Below are positions 35,666 to 47,090 of a stretch of DNA of 64,000 nt, piece by piece. The notes beneath the pieces are model-generated. The model saw only the letters and a program-made list of their open reading frames with translations, did no database searches and was not told where the DNA came from. Source of the DNA: Homalodisca vitripennis. Lineage: Eukaryota > Arthropoda > Insecta > Hemiptera > Cicadellidae. Made by a program: the position numbers and the translations under genes. Location of the stretch: assembly GCF_021130785.1 (NCBI RefSeq), contig NC_060211.1:27265001-27329000 (forward strand). Direction: 5' to 3'. Position 1 is the first letter of the stretch; the number at the start of each line of letters is the position of its first letter.

Positions 35666-36654
35666 TATTACAAAAAAGTAATGTAATCTAGGTGAAGGGC
35701 ATTCTCATTGTGTGTCAAAACTCAAATTAGTTTCTTTTTCATTTTGGGGCGGCGCATATACAGTAGCTAATGGAGACCTGGACACTAATATTGTTCAATG
35801 AACCATTCACCTTGAGACTATAATTTGAGGAAACCACAGGTAAATTGTGATCATTGCAAATGGAATCATATAGCAGTGTACTAGAGACAGACAGTCCTAA
35901 CATATTGCACTGAAGAAACATACGATACTGACAAGGTATATCAGATGTGCATAACTCCTAGACTGAACTAAGAAAATAGAATTATATAAATTGGAAAGGA
36001 AGGGAATATAGTGTACCTTTTAAGTACCAATATCGAGGGTACAATCAAATACAGTGCGTTGAGTAAGACGTTATGAATAAACTTAACTATAGCGCTGGAA
36101 ATGTAATTCATTTTAACTGCTAGAGCATCTACATGAGCAAACTCGTTCCTTTTTATAATAATTCTAGGGCTCCATCATATTACATGTTAAGTCCTTTCGC
36201 CTAAATATTTTTAACTTGAACTTTATTATTCCTGCCCGGAAATATTTCATTTTTATCATATTTGAATGGAATATTCCAGAGAAGTTCTAGTTATTTCACT
36301 GGCTCATCAAGAGTGGTTTCACTATTGACTATAGGACCTTAGAATTATAAGATAAATCAGGATATTGGATTATCTTCTAGCGACCAGATGTCGCATGAAT
36401 GTTTGGTATGCAATTTAAAACGATATGAGTATGATATGGCAGTTGTTCACTAGGCGATTGCATCAGAAGATGATATATTATTAAAATACTAAAAGTGTAT
36501 ATAAATAGTTATAAAATGCAATATTTAATACTTAAAGACTTATACCTGTAGACCTTTCTTGAAAATACCAAAGTACACATTTCAATATTTATCACATAGA
36601 ACAGTCCCTCTCTTAGATATTTAAGACATCGTTGTCTGTATAATATATGATAAT
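35666..36654. other. Intergenic sequence, nothing recognised
   Basis: No feature supported. Confidence 0.45.
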
Positions 36655-36905
36655 TTGCTGAGCTTTAGTAAAGCCTATTCGAAGGGGTGGAAAAAATTCA
36701 TTTCCCTCTGTCTGTCTGTCTGTCCGTACGATATCTCGTGAATGAACTAACCTATCCACTTGAAATTTTGCATTACGCTTGATCTCTATATAAGCAATAC
36801 CAAGTTTGATGATCGTGCACGCTACTCCATTGGATTTGGCTGATCGTTATCGAAAACCTATATATTTGGTTTGAGGTTAATCGTGATGGCAACGAGAAAA
36901 TCGCA
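36655..36905 (-). repeat. Dispersed repeat family R2, reverse copy
   Basis: Reverse copy with good landmarks: CTGAGCTTTAGTAAAGCCTA, TCTGTCTGTCTGTCTGTCCG, TACGATATCTCGTGAATGAA, CTTGAAATTTTGCATTACGC, ACTCCATTGGATTTGGCTGA and GGTTAATCGTGATGGCAACG. It lies near the mirrored position of the copy at 1,925-2,065. Confidence 0.72.
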
Positions 36906-37149
36906 CAATAAATTAATCTGTATAAAAATTGAGTGAACCATATGACATAAATTAAGACTAATTTTATTATAGGGTAAAAATGTCTAGACAGAAATTCTGA
37001 GCTATCAATTTGAAATTTTCAATCTAAAAATGAACAAATAAATCTACCACACGGAATATATAGTAACAAAGCATCTTAGTACGAAGGTGAGAATAAATCT
37101 TATAAAAAAAAATTATGGTTGCCTGTAAAGTCGGTTTTACGGGCGAAGA

Positions 37150-37896
37150 TTTTACGTGACAACGTCTTTTTCTCGGTAGAATATTTATTGATATGAATAT
37201 TATTAAATTGCACAATAGGAACAAGGAATTGAATGAAAATAAGAATTGCACAAATTTTAACTATAGAAATATATTTTGTTTACTAAAACATTGTACATAA
37301 TTTGAAATTAATTAAAACTTGTTATTGTAAATGGTAAAGTTGAATAAAACATTTACTAAAATTGGAATTTGAAATTCTTGCTAAACACAGTTAAATTCTA
37401 ACTCCGCGCGTGGTGATTGGTCGGTTTAGTTCGTTTGTTTGGTCGCACTGTTATGACAGGTTAGAGGTTATAATTTGTTATTTTAAATGTTTGACTAGCA
37501 ATACGCGCTGTTTCTTCTCAATCGACTGAATTACGATTGATTGCAGAGTGATTTAAACTAATAATTTACTTAACACTATCAACATTTGTCAATAGTATGA
37601 CATAACCTATAAACTCAGTTTCTCAACTTTTGTGTCAATCTAACACTTAATCAATCAATCATAGTTTACGATAATGAAATATCAGTGTACAATTATTTAC
37701 CTTTATTGTTGTAGTTGTTGTAAATGACGAATCTAAGCACTCCACATTTTCACGAATAAACAGAGTTATCTGCTTTATCCCGTGCGGATCCCGTGCGGCG
37801 GACCCACTGGACGGGCATCGTAACGTTACCGGGCGTTACACTTTTTCATGAGTGACTCCGAGCCGCAACCTAATTTAAGACGTTGTCACGTCAAAA
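37150..37896. mobile_element. Segment bounded by short inverted repeats, possible DNA element
   Basis: TTTTACGTGACAACGTCTT at 37,150-37,168 is repeated in inverted form at 37,877-37,896 (AAGACGTTGTCACGTCAAAA). The interior includes a GC-rich stretch at 37,780-37,870 (CCGTGCGGATCCCGTGCGGC, CGGGCATCGTAACGTTACCG, GACTCCGAGCCGCAACC) unlike the AT-rich flanks. It holds no transposase frame. It may be a non-autonomous DNA transposon, but no target duplication is evident and the class is unknown. Confidence 0.5.
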
Positions 37897-38689
37897 TAAA
37901 TTAATCGATAAATGTGTTGCTAAGCGCCAATTTTAAGATCGGCTGGACCATTTCGACTGATGCTTTATTTGATTATTCGGTGAATCTAAGGAAGGTTTAT
38001 AAGGAAATAAAGATTAGAAATGTTTCCTGGAATTTTATAATTCTGAAAACAAGATTGCGCTAATGTTTTACAATACAAATTTAACTGGCACTTCAAAGCT
38101 GTTGACATTCTCAGCTAAAGTTCAAAAGAATTGTCTAGAAACAACTGTTAACGTTTATAACATATTATCAGTAGTGTAATTTAGATAAAAAATAAAACGG
38201 TAATCCCTAAAACTTACTCCGGATTGCGCCAGAGACGAATTTAAAACAAGTAATGTATTGTAAATAATATTTAAACACTGAAAAAATACTTTAATAAAGA
38301 AAGCTGTGAATGTTTTCCCATGACTTACAACAAATTGGTGACCTTCCTTGGCACTGTACTATGGCATTTACTTACGTTTCAGAAATGTCATAGCACTTCA
38401 AAATATTACATCATAAGTATTGTATTAATTAATATAATGACTTTGGTTTTTAAAAGTGCGTGGAAAGCTGCGGAGTACAGCTAGTCTGTTTTAAAAATAT
38501 ATCCTTCTACTAAATGCAAGTCTACGCCTATACTTCATGCTTAACCTTATGTGGCAAGGTGTGATCTCAGACAGAGGTAATTAACCGTTAAGTCACGTAT
38601 TTTAGTTTATGACTCTTCTATTTAGATATCATACGTATGGATTTCGCATAAAATGTCTAATTTATCACATGTTCCCCATGTATTTAGCG
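37897..38689. other. Intergenic sequence, nothing recognised
   Basis: No feature supported. Confidence 0.45.
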
Positions 38690-38895
38690 ATTTTTACTCA
38701 ACAAACAACATTGTAATAGTTGGTAAGGATAATACCAAACCGTCTTTCTAAAGTTTCGTGTTTCAGTAATGAAATTTAATATCAACAAACCGACCGCTGG
38801 CCGTCCAATAATGGTTGTAATAACAACATCAGGTTTGTGACGGTAGAGAGTTTGTTCCGGCCACTTTGACTGTATCACCGCCTAAACTTCCAGCT
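38690..38895 (-). repeat. Dispersed repeat family R1, copy 3
   Basis: Same orientation as 13,990-14,225 and reverse of 330-530. TCTAAAGTTTCGTGTTTCAG, CCGACCGCTGGCCGTCCAAT, GGTTGTAATAACAACATCAG and GGTAGAGAGTTTGTTCCGGC. Minus-strand open frame of 64 codons similar to copy 2. Confidence 0.8.
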
Positions 38896-40489
38896 GTACA
38901 CATTACGGATTTGTTTTCCCGCTACAGCCCAATATTGATATGTAAATTATGGGTATTAAAACTCATTTAGACTTAAATACCTTTTACTTTATTTTATTGG
39001 AATTAAATAAAAAAATTCGTTAGGAGAAATTACAATATTTAAATATAGACAACAAAAGAAAACCACAGTTTATTATGATAAATACATTTTCCTGTATAAT
39101 CATAATATTAAACATAATTAAAACACCATTACAATCAAGGTAGCGCTATTTTGATATTTTTTATAAGTCATAACCCGTTTAAGATCATTACCATCAATAA
39201 TGAAAATGAGATTTTAACAGCCCATATTTACATTTGTGTAGATAAAAATGTAATTTTTTACAAAGGTGTACAAGATTTATAGTTATGACGAGCATCGCGT
39301 TTCACATTGATTTATTATATAGGGATTTTTTTTATTTAAATATAAATTAAGAAAAATTAATCATTTGTAATACAAACTTGTTGTAAAAAGTTTTCATTTT
39401 TTTTTAATAGAAAGCATCGTTCCGGCGAGTCGATTTTCATACATATGCTCTAAAACAGTTTCATGTGGGCCTAATTATTAAAAAACATTCTTAATTCTAC
39501 ACCAAATACATAAAGATCCCCGTGGAATGACCAAAAATGTTTTCTATTATTTCTATTTTCAAGAAAGTTTGTACCCCAAAGTTTAAAAATATGTTCCATC
39601 AACTCAAAGCAGATTACACACCTTCAAAATTCGCATTTAAAAAATAACAGAGTAAGAGCAACAATAATGTATTATAAATGCAGTTAAAATGATGTATTGA
39701 TAAATAATAAATGAAACAAGCATAACTTTCACTTAGTCATATTTCTGTAGCAGCCATATTTTTATAAAATTTTATTTATTCTTAACAAAGCGTAGTGGAA
39801 TATAGTTTGTATTTCTTGAAATAATTCTCATGACGTTATTGCAAGTATGATGTATCTCCGAACAGTAACTCTGGTACTTAGCTTGTCGCTAGTATGTACA
39901 ACTGAAAGTGCTTAGTCTCTCATTTGATCTTGTTTATACAGCATGTTGTGCAGTGATATGTAATTTGTGCTACTTCTAACCGCTCTGAAGTTTCAAGTAT
40001 ATTAATTAATTATTTTTGCGCACTTAGTCTATTTTCAAAATTACCTTTGATGATATCATCGCTAAACTTTATTGGCACTTTATTTTTTAATCTTAATTCC
40101 TAATTATTATGACACCTGAAGAAGAATATCCTTTACGATCATCGAAACACAATGTTTATTTTTTAGTATAACACTATGGCAAATTTATAAAAACTAGTTA
40201 TCCATTTCGTATTCTGTTGTCTTTTTGTATATTCTTAATGTTACTGCCATAGGATGTATAAATTGCCTTTGTTGTTTATTTATTTATAAGGCAATATTCC
40301 ATTTCACACATATTTTGTATTAATGCAACAGAAAATAAGTGTTAATAAACATAACTAGTAACAATAGAATTGTAACGCAAAAGAGTAGTTCTATTACAAA
40401 ATAGTGAAACAACCTTACTGCAGATTTTACTTAAATTTTTTTTTAATCTGCTGATGAAACTTAATGATCAGTATCCATTTGTAGTTGCA
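38896..40489. other. AT-rich sequence, nothing recognised
   Basis: No feature supported. Confidence 0.45.
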
Positions 40490-40695
40490 ATAACAACAAT
40501 ATAGAGAGTGAGAAACTGTATCTAGGGATACAAAACAACAAAGCGGCAAGTTTTGGTGTAGAACCACAAGTAGGGGGAGTGAAAAACTGATCTCCGTGGG
40601 TTACTTAAACTGTAACACAAACAATTCGATTCCCTAAGCTAGTTTTACACCATGTACTTAGTGCTTTACGTCATTCATTCATGTGGCTTTACAAC
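40490..40695 (+). repeat. Repeat R7, copy 2
   Basis: AGAAACTGTATCTAGGGATA, AAGTAGGGGGAGTGAAAAAC, TGATCTCCGTGGGTTACTTA and AATTCGATTCCCTAAGCTAG. Shares parts with 14,565-14,745 and 58,610-58,735. Confidence 0.7.
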
Positions 40696-40964
40696 GTCTT
40701 CACTGTTTTGAAAAAATTTACGGCTAGTTGTTTAAGAAATTGTATTGTTTAGTGTTAGTTTACAAATTAGGAGTTACAGGAACAGGAGTCGTGGGGAGGC
40801 AACGGACGTTTAGCCCGATTATTAATAATATTTACCTGATATGCTGGTTTATTGGTGAAAAATATCCTATAAATAACCACTAGACCACAGTTTGGTACTA
40901 AGTGAATTTTGAATATCATGGAAAATTCATAAATCTCAACACATAAAGAAACTTGTGTATTGTT

Positions 40965-41240
40965 TGGCAAGTGAAAGAACGTTATATATTTATTGCCACT
41001 AAACTATGTTCATGCACACATAACAATAAATAATGTTGTTCTCCGCACTATCCCAGCAAACACATAAAAGGGATTTACAGTATGTGGCCAACAGCGAAGT
41101 TAATACACGAACTGTTACGTCATCCCAACTACAGTTGCATTGGTATCGCTTACAAATATATTAATACGATATTATTTCCACGTTAAAACGTAGCTCTCTT
41201 ATATAAATTTGCGTATGACGAGTCTATAATGATACGTTTC
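40965..41240 (+). repeat. Duplicated block R8, right copy
   Basis: TTGGCAAGTGAAAGAACGTT, CTCCGCACTATCCCAGCAAA, CACATAAAAGGGATTTACAG and GGTATCGCTTACAAATATAT match the left copy at 21,645-21,915. Confidence 0.85.
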
Positions 41241-41454
41241 AGATGTAGGCTCAGACGAATACTACAATTTTATAAGTTAAGATATTTTTCAACATTAAAC
41301 ATGTTTTTATATGTGTGTATAACTCACCTTTACAAATCTTCACACTGTTTAATATTTCCAGCGACAAAAACAGATATAAATGGGGAAGAATTAAACACAT
41401 GCGGCTCAGAAGGAATTATAGATAGATCACTAGTTGACACCTTGTTGATTACTT

Positions 41455-41800
41455 TAACCTTCTCAGAAGCCAAGAATTAGGATTTAAAACTTCCAGAGTT
41501 TGCTCTGTGATATGAACGAATTCCATATCGTACATAAAAACGGTCCTATTATCATCGCTTCCAGGTAATGACCACCTTTGATCCGAATCAATGAATTCTT
41601 TTATCGGGGTAAACTGCTCAGCACTGAAATTCCACATGCCAATATTTATTGGGGAAACACAATATCATCACCTCTATTACCGACCATATTAGATTTACGG
41701 CCGTCCTTATCCGCGATGAACAACTGCCCTTGCGCCACGATCTCGCCAGATTCGTGTAAAGTATTTTGTTGTTATACGTACACAAAAATGTCGTTAGCAT
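41455..41800 (-). pseudogene. Coding-like fragment of unknown family, right copy of R9
   Basis: The minus strand reads almost continuously for about 110 codons, through two overlapping frames. The first part reads GQLFIADKDGRKSNMVGNRG then DDIVFP (about 41,735-41,655). The second reads MWNFSAEQFTPIKEFIDSDQ then RWSLPGSDDNRTVF and MYDMEFVHIT (about 41,637-41,500). One frameshift lies at about 41,648 and one stop upstream near 41,770. Composition and lack of low complexity look protein-like. I do not recognise a family: a structural protein of viral or transposon origin, or an old host exon, are all possible. The left copy at 22,195-22,485 is more decayed. Confidence 0.5.
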
Positions 41801-43094
41801 CGAAATTAGCTACTTTTAATACTTTGGCTACCGGTTTGTTATGGTATGTATAGTGTCAAGTTTTGCAAGCATTTTAGTGGTATCTAATAGCATGCTTATT
41901 ATGATGAGAACCATGCAAATTTTGACGCACTGGCATATCGATGGGCTTTAGGACGTTCAGGGAAATTCGTAGTATCCTAGCTACGTGTAAAAATTTCTAA
42001 ATTGATTTAAAAAGCTAAATTTGTTTTTAAGTAGTATTTTGAACAAATAGGCTTAAATATGTTTCATGCGATTTCTCACAAAAAATACTGTATATAACAG
42101 TTAATTTGTAGTAACATAGTAACTTGTAAAGAAAGGGAGACAATACTAAACGTATTCAGTTGTCTAAGACTAAAACAAAGGCTTAGGAACTTTACGGATT
42201 CTATTTGAATCATGATGGGGGAACTGTGAATCAGTCAAAATCGCAAAAATTGACGTCGATTAGAACCATTGGAACGGGGTAGTAAAATACCCAGATTCTG
42301 AATTTGTAGCCAACTTGGTGTCTTCTGGATGCGTAAAGAACTTGTTTTAGTGTTAGAATTTCGTATTTATAATATATTGAGAAGATTTACCTTAAATTAG
42401 CAACATACTTTACCAGTTTTACATGGACACTTGGATAGAAAAAGTTCTGGCCATGTGCTTTTGTAAGTTATTCTGACGGAGATGTTACTACTCGTATTTA
42501 AAAAATTGTTTAATGGTCAACCTATGGCCGAATAGCTATACAAATTGCATCACAATTATGTATTGATAGAATATCAATTTTACAAAGGCGTTCCTTAGGA
42601 ATCGTACTTGACCTCGTCTATAAAGAAAGATGCAGAGAGACCTAATTTTATGATTTAAAGTATCCCGGCCAAGTCACGAATAAAATACTAGAAATAAAGC
42701 CAAATATAGTGTTCCTACACACGAAATTTTTATATTAAAACTTTAATTTTATATATGAGCCAAAGGTCCAATAACTTGCTTAATTGCATAAAATCTTGTT
42801 CCTATCCAGACTATCACAATTTAAAAGGAGTCTGGGGCATTTTACATTGTAAATGAGAAAATCAATAAGTCAAAATAACGTAGTTTACTATTAAGGTAAC
42901 AATTAATGCGGTAACAGTGATATTAAAGACAGATTGGTTGCATAGTAGCCTACTATATGTGTACAAGTTTGACTATGCCCGAGGCTGTTAAATCTGTGGA
43001 TAATAAACTGTTATTAAAGTATAGTCTTTCAACAACGCCCAAACTGTACCGTATTTTACCAATTAAGATGCATCAGCTGGCCTATTTTTCTTTT
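41801..43094. other. Intergenic sequence, nothing recognised
   Basis: No clear feature. 41,885-41,975 (GTTCAGGGAAATTCGTAGTA) faintly resembles part of family R2. Confidence 0.4.
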
Positions 43095-43270
43095 TAAAGT
43101 ATTTGACGTGAAATATCGACAGTGATAGGTCTCACTTTAATGACGTTATTTATCGCAACCTCAACCGTAGCCTTAAGCGGTCTCATTACACGGTTATTGA
43201 TGTCTGGGCTGATAGGCGGGGTCAAAGTTGTAACCGTTATTACGCACCGAGGTGAAGAGTGGCTGTGTAA
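43095..43270 (-). repeat. R10, single right copy
   Basis: ATCGACAGTGATAGGTCTCA, AACCTCAACCGTAGCCTTAA, GCGGTCTCATTACACGGTTA and GGGCTGATAGGCGGGGTCAA. Minus-strand residues NNRVMRPLKATVEV parallel those of 23,150-23,535. There is one unit here and two in the left copy, so the tandem doubling probably followed the segmental duplication. Confidence 0.78.
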
Positions 43271-43299
43271 TGTGATATGATAGAAAATTATATAAGTTC

Positions 43300-43430
43300 A
43301 ATAAACTTGAGAGCTCAACTTTGTGTCTTTTTTAGATAATTCAAAATTTATATTTCAAAAATAAATCTTAGACAGAAATGTTTTAAAAATCAGAGGTATA
43401 GTTTATGTTCCTGCTTCCAGCCTTCTTGTT
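43300..43430 (+). repeat. Duplicated block following R10, right copy
   Basis: ATAATTCAAAATTTATATTT, GAAATGTTTTAAAAATCAGA and ATGTTCCTGCTTCC parallel 23,540-23,700. Confidence 0.5.
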
Positions 43431-44289
43431 TTTAATATTATTTTTCAATAAGAATCTCATGGAGTAAAATAGTCAAAATGGTTATAGGATTCGAGATCCT
43501 GTTTAAATTATTTTAATATTGTTAGATTGCACGACATTATAAGAAGGAGAGTACTCATCAAAGTAAGTATGACTATAAATAATTTATTAAATAAATTCAG
43601 GCTGCACGGATGTTCACTGGTGTAATACTGACTTAAACTATGTGATTTATTCTATGAATATTCTTATAACAACTGACGGCTGAAATAGATATTTATGATA
43701 ATTATTCCAAATAAATACGATCCGATAGTCAGCTAACTGAAGTATTAAATAATGTAGTAACAAAAATATAACATCTATGCAATTTTAACAAACCGATATA
43801 ACAGAGTATGGAAACACTTGACAGAACGTAACGAGAGAGTTATAGTGCAGACGGCAGACTGCCCCGTGACCTTTAACCTCAAAATCAATAGCGTTTCTCA
43901 AACCAAGAGAAAGAAAGCTATCTACAAAGTTTTCAAAGTCTTTAGGACCTTTCTATCAAGGTTTGTTAGACAGGCGGTTGATCTAGGACCGATTTAAATT
44001 AGGCCCTGCCTTGTCCTTAATAAATTTCATAGCGCGATAATGAGATACGTACCTAAATAAAAATTGAAAGTGTGAAAAGAGAGAAACATTAGTAACTTAA
44101 AAAGTAAATCATATGACATTTATATACAATGAAGTGGTGAAATATTCGATTTGGGAGCTGTCACTTGTTTTGGTCGTAATTATGAATCTATTAATCGGTT
44201 TTAGAATATGCAGAAGTTATTGGAATGCCTTAGGCATGCATTTCAAATCACAACGTCCTTTTATAACTTTGATAACGGTTTTATAATTA
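43431..44289. other. Intergenic sequence, nothing recognised
   Basis: No feature supported. Confidence 0.45.
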
Positions 44290-45012
44290 ATATTAACAGA
44301 ACAATGATAATTATATAAAGGCCTGTACCAAGTGTTCAATTTAGACAAACCCGTGACAAAGAGTGGTTTCATTAATAATAACGGAATAATGATAATTATC
44401 TGTAGGCCTGCATCTAAACGTCAATTAACACAAACTTGTTACACAGGGTTTTAAATTAATAATAACTAAATAATGATAATTATTTGAAGGCCTGTATCAC
44501 ATCGACAGTTTACACAAACTCATGACTCAGATTGTTTTAATGAATAATACTTGAATAATTATAATTATCTGAAGGCCTGCATCTAAACGTCAATTTACAC
44601 AAACTCGTTAAACAGAGTTTTAAATTAATAATAACCGAATAATGATAATTATTTAAAGGCCTGCATCACAACGTCAATTTACACAAACTTAAGACACAGA
44701 GTTTTAATTAATAATAACAGAATAATGATAATTATTTGAAGGCCTGCATCACAACGTCGTAAGTTTACACAAACTTGTGTACACAGAGTTTTTAATTAGT
44801 TATAACAGAATAATGATAATTATTTGAAGGCCTTTATCACATCGTTAATTTACACAAACTCGTTACACAGAGTTTTAAATTAATAATAACAGAATAATGA
44901 TAATTATTTGAAGGCCTGCATCACAACGTCAATTTACACAAACTTGTTACACAGGTTTTTTAATTAGTTATAACAGAATAATGATAATTATTTGAAGGCT
45001 TGTTGTACCGTT
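44290..45012 (+). repeat. 85-bp tandem array, about nine units
   Basis: AATGATAATTAT recurs every 84-86 bp (44,303, 44,388, 44,472, then on to about 44,982). Each is followed by TTGAAGGCCTGCATCACA, then CGTCAATTTACACAAAC and ACACAGAGTTTTAAATTA. AT-rich, with no frame kept open. One further unit stands alone at 45,655-45,720. Confidence 0.93.
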
Positions 45013-45655
45013 AGTTAGTTAGATTTTATATAATGATAACATTTCACAACCTAGTCAGCCAGTACAATTTTAAGATTATTATTTTTTTATCCAATGTTCC
45101 GGAACTAAGTTATCGGCGGAGTAACTACCTAATTGGCACGCGTAGGAATATTTTATTCTAACGCTTTGTAGCAGCCCAACTACGTGACCGATTTGACCTC
45201 GCGCGCTATGTCCGCGAGCTCACGTAGTATTTGAGTAGAGGGCTACCACTTTCATACCTTCTACTCCTCTTCTAGTAATTACCGAATAGAAATAACCCTC
45301 CTTAGACTACAGCTTCAATGTTTCGTGCCAAGACGCCGACGCCCGGGTTGTGAGTCTACACATTGCGAAGGGAAGTACAATCTTAATGTTTTATAAAGTA
45401 AAACATCGTAGGCATAATTCCATAGAACATTGGATATTTTAGGCCCACCTATCAGATATACATTTTTAGTTCTTGTACTCTAATTGGCAGCAACGTGGCA
45501 AGGCCAGTATCACATTTAAGTTTACCAACTAAAAGTGGTGCTTGTAAGTTTCGCTGATTAAATTGAACTTATAAGTAAACTTTACAATTCGAGTATTTAT
45601 TACTACGACCTCAGAAGTCACCACCCCCATGTTTTATCGTCATTCGGTACATTGT
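45013..45655 (+). repeat. Block R14, copy 1, splitting the 85-bp array
   Basis: Matches 58,800-59,690. Ordered landmarks are GGCACGCGTAGGAATATTTT, GACCTCGCGCGCTATGTCCG, CTTCTACTCCTCTTCTAGTA, GACTACAGCTTCAATG, GCCAAGACGCCGACG, TATTTATTACTACGACCTCA and CGTCATTCGGTACA. It is more GC-rich than its surroundings. It sits between the main 85-bp array and one stray unit, as an insertion would. No terminal inverted repeat or transposase was recognised. Confidence 0.75.
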
Positions 45656-45720
45656 ATCACATCGTCAGTTTATACAAACTTGTGACATATGTTTTTTAAT
45701 TAGTTATAACAGAATAATAT
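45655..45720 (+). repeat. Isolated unit of the 85-bp array
   Basis: TGTATCACATCGTCAGTTTA, TACAAACTTGTGACA, TTTTTAATTAGTTATAACAG and AATAATATTA match array units such as 44,935-45,000. Confidence 0.8.
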
Positions 45721-46684
45721 TACCTGCAGTTAGAAAAGTCAAAGCTCTATCGTTTCGTCCTCATCGATCAGAATTCTTGTCACTGTAACATTGTTAAAAT
45801 ACTAGAAAAATATAAATTATTGGGTATGGCGGTTTATTCTTTGTTTTCATGGATAATTTCTGTCTTAAAATTACAAGATAAAATAAATGTTTGTGTTGCT
45901 ACTATATGCAGTTAAAAACACTATTTATATCATCCAGAAAGTATAATAGTGTATAAGTTAAATAATGAATTTCCAGGTAATTTACGGAATAGCGTGTATA
46001 GCACCGCAGGTAAAGTCGACTCGAGATCACTGTCAAGGTGTTTATAGAGTTTGGTTTCTGGGCCTGACTTTTTGTACAGAGTAGCTTATTTGCATCTGCC
46101 ACAATTTTTAATCACAGCAAAATACTATTGATGGTTAATTATTTTGAAAAAAAGATTTGTAAAGTAAAGAACTAAATTTGTATATGATAATGGATTGCTA
46201 GATTTTATTGTCCCTAATATCATTCAAATTAGCGTTTGATATATTATACTAGATAATGGGTTAAACTTGTTTGTAAAAATGGTATTACATTTGTAAATTA
46301 TTAATCTTGTTATTATGTAATAATAAGTATCCATTACACTTTTTCACTTTTATACGTAGATACTTTCACAAAATTGTACAGCTCACTGATTTACCATCTC
46401 CAATTTATACCAGCGGACTCAAACTCTGTTAAGGTTATTATATTCAAATAGTTTTTCTTTTCATTCAGATTACTGAAGACGTAATAATGGCTAAAATTAT
46501 TATTTTAAAGATTTTATTATATTTCACCACTTCTAGCTCAATAACTTACACTAGTAATTCATTAAAATAAACAATATTTATATATTAGGCTCATTCAGAT
46601 AAAAATAAAGAAGTAATCAATAAAATCTTACTTTTACCTATGTGCGGATTATGGCCTAATCATTTGCTAGAGACAAATTTTAAT
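45721..46684. other. AT-rich sequence, nothing recognised
   Basis: No feature supported. Confidence 0.5.
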
Positions 46685-47090
46685 TTTAATATAAGTCTGA
46701 AATGTCAGATTGCACCGGTATTGTGTAGACTATCACATGGAAGGGGACCTAATAAAGTGTGTACGTGTCTTGTTTAACTTAGCAGTGCAGCGAACTGGCA
46801 AAGGCAAAGTAAACAGTAAACGTGACATTGCCTGTTGTGAGTGTAGTATTACTGTCCTCTGGCACTTTCATTATCTGCTTTCTTGTTGTTTATTTAGTCG
46901 AAATTACATCTTACAGTTTAACAATGTTTTACTGGAATACTATAGTAACAATTACCTCAACAATATAGGGTTTTTGTTGTTAATTGTTACTAACACTCTT
47001 GAAACTTAATAAACCTATTATGAATGCCCTCATATTCATATATAAAGATAAAGTCGAATACGCGTGTAAAACGAATTCACATTCCATTGA
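46685..47090 (+). repeat. Duplicated block R11, right copy
   Basis: GTCAGATTGCACCGGTATTG, CTATCACATGGAAGGGGACC, GTGTCTTGTTTAACTTAGCA, CGTGACATTGCCTGTTGTGA and TTTAGTCGAAATTACATCTT match 27,995-28,465. Similarity continues weakly to CCCTCATATTCATATATAAA. Confidence 0.9.

Noticed and set aside
41455..41800. Firm call of an endogenous viral capsid fragment
   Set aside because: The residues look structural-protein-like, but without a profile search the family cannot be assigned, so only a coding-like relic is claimed.
46710..47009. 99-codon gene in block R11
   Set aside because: The duplicate at 28.0-28.4 kb has indels that break the frame, so there is no sign of coding constraint.
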